From positions 1,121,001 to 1,185,000 of the forward strand of contig NC_084894.1 in NCBI RefSeq assembly GCF_958979055.1: a stretch of 64,000 nucleotides of DNA, given 5' to 3'. Position 1 is the stretch's first letter, and each line of letters begins with the position of its first letter. Positions 57,624 through 64,000 of the stretch are shown here, piece after piece. The stretch comes from Alnus glutinosa (lineage: Eukaryota; Streptophyta; Magnoliopsida; Fagales; Betulaceae). A program made the translations under genes and the position numbers. The notes under the pieces are model-generated. The model was not told the DNA's origin. It did no database searches and worked only from the letters and a program-made list of their open reading frames with translations.

Positions 57624-59106
57624 GGAAAGAGCTAGCGCGAGTAGTAGGTGCGAATGGGTGGCTGGCTGGCAGCTATCTAACCGCGAGCTTATATATTAAT
57701 TATGCAGATGAGTAGAATAGTCAACCCTAATACTTTTAAGCTTGAATGGAAATGTTCAGACGATGTGGGCTATAAGATTTTTTATTTTTATTTTTATTTT
57801 GTTCGTTTTATTCGATGTATAGTGGACTCGATCTAACAATCTTTTGTGCGAACTCTTTGAACACAGAGAAGATTCAATTTCAATTAATGGAGGATATATA
57901 CGAATACTTTTAGTAATGATCGGGTACTAATGCTAAAAGACTACTATATATTGTTATTTGTTACTGTTTACACATTTTTACATTAGTAGTGTATTTTAAA
58001 GTGGCTTTTCATTTGAGTAACTTAAAAAAAATAAAAAATAAAAAAGCTACTTAAAATACATCATGTCAGCCGGTGATAAATGAGTATAAAGAGTAACACT
58101 ATTGATATTAGAAACCATATTTGTATTTTACAATTATTCTACGATGCTAACGTGGTAATCAAAATCAATTCTTAATTTTTTTTTGAAAAAATTAAAATAC
58201 ATATATCCCCCTATAATGAATGCTCAATTTGCAATGTTCTCCCAAGAAAGATTCCATGAATGTCCCTCTCCCACCAAAAAATTGCAACGTTACCAAATGA
58301 CACTGTTGATGTGGATCCTCATTAGACTGATGTCATTGTTGTGGTTCACAAGGCCCGCGGGCACTGCCGTGGGTTACTAGACCCACAACATTAATTGGCT
58401 GTGGGTCTTGTGTGAAGACGACCCACAACGTACAACCGACCTTTTCTATTTTTTCGAACTTTTAAGGGTATTTTTATTTTATTAAAAAAAATTAAGGGCA
58501 TTTTTCTTTTTTAGGATAAAAAAGGTACATTGCAATTTTTTTTAGTAATTTGAAGGAGACATTAATGCCTTCTTTATTTTTGGAGAGGTTTGGGGGTGGG
58601 AAGGGAGACATTGCGAATTAAGTTTTAATTTAAAAGAATTATGTATACTTTTTTTTTCTTTTTTTTTAATTTAAAAAATAAAAATTAATTCGACTGTTGG
58701 TTAAGATTAACCGTCAACATTAGTTAGAAGATCGGCATGACTACAAAATTACAAATCATTTTGGAGAAAGATTTTTTGAACGATTAGGTAACACCACAAC
58801 TAGGACTTTAATTTGGACAATTAAGGATCGATGAACAAGTCATCCAATCTCTTATTGTGCGGATGAAAAAGCAAGATCCTTGAACGTACGTTTTTCTTTT
58901 CTAATAATTAAAATTCTTGACCTTTTCGTTAAGGTCACATTTCTTTTGACGTTACTATGGACTATTCAATATTATAATTATAATTTCTTTATAAATTCAT
59001 TTAAATAATTGAGTCTCACTTAATAACAAATTAAGATATATTTAAGACTTATACAATATCCTAGTTGAAAGAAATTCTCTTACGTACCTTCACTACTCAA
59101 GCCATC
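57624..59106. other. Upstream region of peroxidase 3, no gene seen
   Basis: It is colinear with 31367-33013. It lacks the copy-1 MITE and has a private segment of about 44 bp near 58860-58900. Confidence 0.55.
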
Positions 59107-59114
59107 TAGCTAGC

Positions 59115-60235
59115 CAGTGATGGGGGTAGGGGCCATGGCACCCCCCAATTTCTGGAAATTTTTATTATTATTTTACTTTTCAGTTCAGTTCTTAGTTTTC
59201 GCATTTCAACGTTTGTTGAGACTTTGTGGAGTGAAACATAATTTTTCCTTCGGGCCTTCACCAACTCGCTTTCGCTATGTCACTGTTATATATAATCTCA
59301 AAATTAATCCCAACATAGCAAATGGGACTCTAGCTCATGCTTAAACAATAAGCAAACTTTTAAGAAGAAAAAAATTTTAAGGTAAAAAAAAAAAAAAAAG
59401 TTTTTTTTTTGCCTATTGGCCCTTAACAATAATTTTTTTTTGCCCTTTAGTCCGGCCGTTTCCCTTTTATCATCTCTTCAATTGGTTTCATCTCATTTGG
59501 AACTATAGCTTCATTGTCAAAACCTTTTCTTTTAATATTTTACGAGTAGCAACGGAAATGTCTGAGAAAGGTAACAATGGAATGAGCTCTACAAAGTTGC
59601 AAATGCTTTGTTTAAAGTAAATGCTTGAAAGGGGTTTAGTAAAGTAGTACATTGAAAGAAGACAGGTGTGGACTCGAAGAGTCACAAGCCTGACAAAGCT
59701 CAATTTCCTAAGGATGCATGAGAAAGATAACGTAAAATGAGGATTTATTTCAATATAACTAGATAGCATTATAAAAGTCTAGAAGATATGTGTTTCATTT
59801 GTATTATGTTGTATTTAACAGAATATGTTTTGTGTAGAATATAATGTGTTTTGCATAATAGTTAGTGAGCTACTATGTTAGTTATAGTGGGTTGTTTTAA
59901 CAAAAGGAGAAAGAGATTGTTAGCTTCCAGGGCTATGTCATCCAGGTAAAGTAAAGCGAGAACGCTAAGAAGTACACAATTCATTCAACTGAAATTTCTC
60001 AATTTCAGTATAGCAACTTAGACCTTTTTTTTTTTTTTTTTTTGCCAAAAAACTTCCTTAACAATATTGCTTATTGATATTTAATTTGAAGGGAATAATA
60101 AAAATATAAAAACTGGGTTATGTTTAATTTACTTAAAATTTGGCTTTATATATATATATACTTTAATCCCTACTTTAAAAAAAAAAAAAAAAAATTATTT
60201 GGCCCCTCCCATTAAAATATTTGGCTTCGTCCCTG
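59115..60235. mobile_element. hAT-like non-autonomous element (copy 2)
   Basis: A perfect 8-bp TSD TAGCTAGC (59107-59114 and 60236-60243) flanks 1121 bp with ends CAGTGATGG and CTTCGTCCCTG. It is orthologous to 33022-34162, so the insertion predates the segmental duplication. Confidence 0.75.
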
Positions 60236-60599
60236 TAGCTAGCTAAACTGTCTCTTATTATCTCTTCCATTCAAATCAAGAATGAGAAAGACAACCCTCC
60301 CTGGATAGAAAAAAGAAGAAGAAGAAGCCATCTAGCTAGCTAAATCCAGCCAACATAATAGAGAATTAATACATGCATATTATTGTTAAAATATAAATTA
60401 AATGATTAAATCAATTTATTTTTTTTATAAGTGATAATTTAATATAGTATCAGAGTATAGCAAATTAAGATCCTGAATTCGAATCTTATTTTTGTCATTT
60501 ACTTCTCAATTTAATTAAATATTTTACGTATTAAAATTCACTTATTAAGAAAAAATTGAATCCCACACATAAAATAATATATTAAAAGGAAAATGATTG

Positions 60600-60700
60600 T
60601 TGCACAAAATGGGCACAACACCCCCTCATATAAGGGTGGACTCCACGCATTGGGCTCCACCCTCATGTGAAGAGGTACTGTTGTGCCCTTGTTGTGTCCA
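60600..60700. repeat. Fold-back palindrome (copy 2)
   Basis: Counterpart of 34536-34633. The arms GGGCACAAC / GTTGTGCCC are kept but the middle has lost pairing (CATATAAGGG against CCTCATGTGA). Confidence 0.65.
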
Positions 60701-61317
60701 TATAATAAATCTAGAATTTCCCGTATTAAAATATAAATTAAATATTCTACGTGACTTAACTGCAACAGAAAGATTGAAAGATTAAGAAAGATTGAAAGAT
60801 TAACGGCCAGCGCGCCCACGATTAAGTCAAACGATCGAGCCTCTATCCAAATTAAATACGTTGTTGCATGTGTCCCACATCCTTGTCCCTTTCCCTTCTT
60901 TTGGTAGCCAATTTCTATTACTATTAAATGACAGTGGAAATTAAAGATCCTAATTTTAGGCTTGATCAGATGGATCGACAAGCTTAACCACGACGAAGAA
61001 AAAAAAAACACAAAAAGTACTATAGATAGGAGACAATTTTCTTAATTAAGATGCTAACTGTAACATGCATGTGACTTAGAAAGTTTCTAGAAGAGTAATA
61101 TATATACTATTGAGATAAGAGTTACAAAAATTTAAGAGATCAGAATTTTAAGATGGTTTGTGTAAATTATATTATTATTGTTGATATGGAAGTAGAAGAA
61201 ACGTGTAATGTTCATACTATTATTATTTTTTTTTAAATAGAGCGTTACGTTGTATACAATCAAATGATCAAGGGAAAATATAGCCACAAAGGCTTTAACG
61301 TGCATGTGAACGTAGAC

Positions 61318-61857
61318 TCTGAAAATTCATGGGCCTTATTCACTTTCAAAAGACATATTGAGAGAGGAGGTCAGGGACAACATGACTTATAAAGCGCCCA
61401 GGTGAAAGAAATCTTAGCGTAGTGGGACATTTTAACATACCTCCTCACGTGTGGCCAGGGGCAGAGCCAGCCCCCAAGTTGGGGGGGCCAAATTGAAAAA
61501 AAAAAAAAAAAAAAAGTTTTGGGGGGGCCAAAATTTTTAAAAAACAAAAAACAAAATTTGAGGTAAAATTTTAATTTTTTTAATTTTTTTTTTGGGAGGC
61601 CCAGCCCCCCCCCCCCCCCTCGGCGCGTCCCCAAGCCCCTTAGTAGCTCCGCCACTGCATGTGGCAACTAATAGCCAAGCATGTGGACAACAACGAGAGG
61701 AAAATGGCCATCATCCCAAGAAACTTGTGGCTCTAATACCATGTGAAATAACATGGGCCTTACTCACTCTCAATAGACTCCTTAAGAGAGGAGCAGACAT
61801 TATGACTTATAAAGTGTGCAGGTGAAAAAAATCTTAACGATGTAAGACACTTTAACA
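61318..61857 (-). mobile_element. TRIM element, same family as the 38.9-kb array
   Basis: In reverse orientation, LTRs at 61742-61857 (116 bp) and 61318-61437 (120 bp) flank an internal domain with the primer site TGGTATTAGAGCC (minus strand, ending at 61729). The TSD TAGAC is at 61313-61317 and 61858-61862. A hAT-like MITE sits in the internal domain. It is absent from copy 1. Confidence 0.88.
61456..61657. mobile_element. hAT-like MITE nested in the TRIM
   Basis: Ends CAGGGGCAGAGCCAGCC and CTCCGCCACTG, with an 8-bp TSD CGTGTGGC (61448-61455) and CATGTGGC (61658-61665) differing by one transition. The interior is A-, T- and C-run rich with no ORF. It is the most complete member of the CAGGGGCGGAGC family in the window. 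Confidence 0.82.
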
Positions 61858-62008
61858 TAGACTATAAACTAAACCATTTTAAATTAATCTCTGTCTTTCT
61901 TTCATGCTTTATCTCTTTAAATTATTACGATATATATATAGACACACACATACCACACTACAATTTCACTGCGCGCCACTTAGAAGTATCAATTTGCGTA
62001 AAGAGAAC

Positions 62009-62918
62009 ACGCCCACATTGACAAACAACCGCCTTCTTGAAGGCCCTACCTGCCTCTTTTTTTGAGGCCCTATCTACCTCTTTTGAGGTTTTACTTTTCA
62101 ATAACAGCAACATCGGCTCATCCTCCACTGTCTTGTCGGATTTTGCTTCCCCCAACCGTTCCCTTTGGCGGATCCGATAGTTTCCTGAAATTTTTGGATT
62201 TGGGTTTTTCAAACTCAGATCTGTCTATTTCTGGAAGCTTCACCCTCAAACGCGCCATACCACCATGCTCCTCGGCTTCACCGCTTCCATCCGCCATCGA
62301 TCTCGTCTCCATCCGGCTTCTACGCGTCGGCGCGTAGCCCACACGTGCCCGCGAGTAGATCTTACTCGCAGCCAGCGTGAGCTTCACGCGCCGACGCACA
62401 GATGGTCGTCCACCACCGTGCGAGCTCTTCTTCCGCAGATGCTGCTACTGTTTTGTTGTATTTCTGTTGTTTTCCCACACTTTTGTGGGTGTTTTCTGTA
62501 ATTTTGTTTGTGTTTTGTTGGTTTTGTTATGTGGTTTGGGTTATAATCTCCTAGTTCCTTTGAAAGCTGGTCTGTTAGTGGAGATTATTGTAGTTGGGTT
62601 TCGTTCTTCACCAACGGATCCTCTCTGGTCTTTGGCAGTGGTTCTTCAGCAACAACCATCTCCCGGTGGTTGTTGTTTTTATTGATCGGGGCTCTTTGAG
62701 TCATTTTGCCATTTTAAACCGCCTAGTGTAGCTCCAGGAAAGGCCCAGCTTGTTTATGATTTTTTTAGAATCATAGATGATTACCATTGCCTACTGTTAC
62801 ATGCTTGTGTTTGTTTTTTGCTGCCTTTTCCATTGTGGTTCGGTTGGATTGTAGTTTGATCCCCTTCCCTTTTTCATATTTGAATAAAGAAAAAAAATAA
62901 TAATAATAATAATAATAA
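62009..62918 (+). mobile_element. Non-LTR retroposon with 18-bp TSD and (TAA)n tail
   Basis: AATTTGCGTAAAGAGAAC occurs exactly at 61991-62008 and 62919-62936. The insert ends in AATAAAG followed by A-rich (TAA)n, as retroposed copies do. Its 910 bp are GC-rich at the left and T/G-rich at the right, with a 102-codon open frame (62377-62685) lacking any domain I know. It could be a 5'-truncated LINE, a LINE-mobilised non-autonomous element or a processed transcript. Copy 1 lacks it. Confidence 0.8.
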
Positions 62919-63249
62919 AATTTGCGTAAAGAGAACCAGTTGTCCACAACTCTTGCAGCAGCCTTGTGGTGCAGTATACTTGTTCCCCTATCGGACAAAC
63001 AAGTCCAATTTTGTTTGCTTTGTGGGTTTTGTTTGGTTTCCGAGAATTTCAACGAAGCAAAACAGACGTTATTTCACGTCATTTTCAAACATTAATTGCA
63101 TATTTGCATAAGACAAATTTGAGAAGGAAAATAGTTTCCCGTAATTGCCAAACATTGCATAAGACAAATTTAAGTTGGAGCATATTGACCGTGATTTCTA
63201 TGGATGAATTTATTATCCATGGCATATGTAGACAGAAGCTAATTTTGTA

Positions 63250-63537
63250 CTGTTAAAATATTAATTAAATAATTATATTTTATTTGTTTAAGTTTTTTAG
63301 ATATATATAACTAATTAGCAATTTAGATAACATTATATCCATTAGAGTAGAAGTACTCTTAAATACGAATCTTGACTTTACATTTTTTTTCAAGTCTAAT
63401 TAAATATTTTATGTGATAAATTTTAATTGTTGAGAGGAGTCTAAATCACAAAGATATGAAAATGTTAAAATATTAATTAAATGATTAAATTCATAATTTT
63501 ATATATGCTTAAGTTTTTTAAATGTTGTGAATTAACA
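63250..63537 (+). mobile_element. Degraded TRIM-like element (copy 2)
   Basis: LTR-like ends at 63250-63332 (TGTTAAAATATTAATTAAAT ... AACA) and 63463-63537 (TGTTAAAATATTAATTAAAT ... TTAACA). Counterpart of 35489-35779, with better preserved termini. Confidence 0.6.
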
Positions 63538-64000
63538 TTTACTTTCCGGGTCTTCAATTCTAGAACCACCAACCATTGAGTCCATGGTGGTTAAGTGGTC
63601 TGAAGGAAGCTAATTTTAAGTGGTTGAGCACGTATTAAGATATTCGTGGGTTTGAAATCCGTAATAAAAATTTTCACACAAATTTAGTTAGTGTTAATTG
63701 CTTTGAGTTTCACCGATAATATGGTGATTTAACCGAACTTAAAGGAGTGTTTACTTTTTTTCATTGTCTAAACTCCACTTGTCATTGGTTCTCGGTGAAT
63801 GAGTGCTATTATGATCGTGCCAAAATAAAGTAGTCACAATTAATCCACCCTCACCTCGTATCATTTTTTGCTTAGAGAATGATAATAATAAAAAAATCTA
63901 AAAACCACTAGACCTGGCCAACTTTTGTGTACAGAATCTTTGCTTTTCATGCAAGTTTGAGAAAATTAGTCAATTTAGTGTTTAAATTTTTGTATCAATT
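63538..64000. other. Right end, homologous to 36626-37117, no gene seen
   Basis: It starts TTTCCGGGTCTTCAATTCTA as copy 1 does near 36631. The equivalents of 35780-36625, including a MITE, are missing here. Confidence 0.7.

Noticed and set aside
60538-61011. 157-codon minus-strand frame
   Set aside because: It spans a palindrome and intergenic repeats, and copy 1 does not keep it.
62062-62685. Overlapping open frames of 78-102 codons in the retroposon
   Set aside because: Several frames overlap, none has a known domain and the region is plainly a retroposed insert.

Overview
This is nuclear DNA from a flowering plant, almost certainly a eudicot. The evidence is AT-rich intergenic sequence, four-exon class III peroxidase genes, a SINAT-type ubiquitin ligase, a plant cytosolic-type formate-tetrahydrofolate ligase, and plant Copia, Gypsy, TRIM, LINE and hAT-like elements. 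I cannot name the family or species.

Layout. 1-6.6 kb: AT-rich DNA with a broken, 5'-truncated LINE (2290-5081, 15-bp target duplication). 6.7-8.9 kb (+): peroxidase gene 1, complete. 9-13.2 kb: microsatellites, MITE pieces and an antisense Copia reverse-transcriptase relic. 13.2-15.3 kb (-): SINAT E3 ligase, three coding exons. 18.87 kb (+): tRNA-Ala(AGC). 19.3-24.0 kb (+): formate-tetrahydrofolate ligase (THFS), five exons, intact. 26.2-27.3 kb (+): broken PIF/Harbinger-type Myb/trihelix ORF. 28.9-31.3 kb (-): peroxidase gene 2, complete.

From 40.4 kb to the window end the block that starts in THFS exon 2 is repeated in the same orientation. The second block holds a THFS pseudogene (40437-54107) without exon 1, the P-loop or exon 5. 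Its third intron was enlarged by a Copia element (43682-48441, 5-bp TSD, about 98% identical LTRs, three in-frame stops), a 2.7-kb solo-LTR-like element (48605-51284) and a miniaturised Gypsy derivative (51676-53605, 5-bp TSD). Downstream lies peroxidase gene 3 (55339-57534, -), an intact near-copy of gene 2, followed by the same chain of hAT-like element, fold-back and TRIM-like sequences as copy 1. The spacer between the copies carries a tandem TRIM array (four 116-bp LTRs, three internal domains, TSD TATAT).

Functionally there are five apparently intact protein genes: three secretory-pathway peroxidases acting on phenolics and H2O2, one ubiquitin ligase and one one-carbon-metabolism enzyme, plus one tRNA. 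They form no pathway together; the window is mainly a record of segmental duplication and transposon turnover.

The most unusual signal is a set of about 20 short insertions (mostly +4 or +5 bp) that distinguish copy 2 from copy 1. Nearly all turn a dinucleotide XY into XY + its reverse complement + XY. They occur in exons, introns and flanks and are strongly biased to copy 2. A second is a group of seven small hairpins at 49215-49408 whose arms vary in a compensatory way around a constant core.
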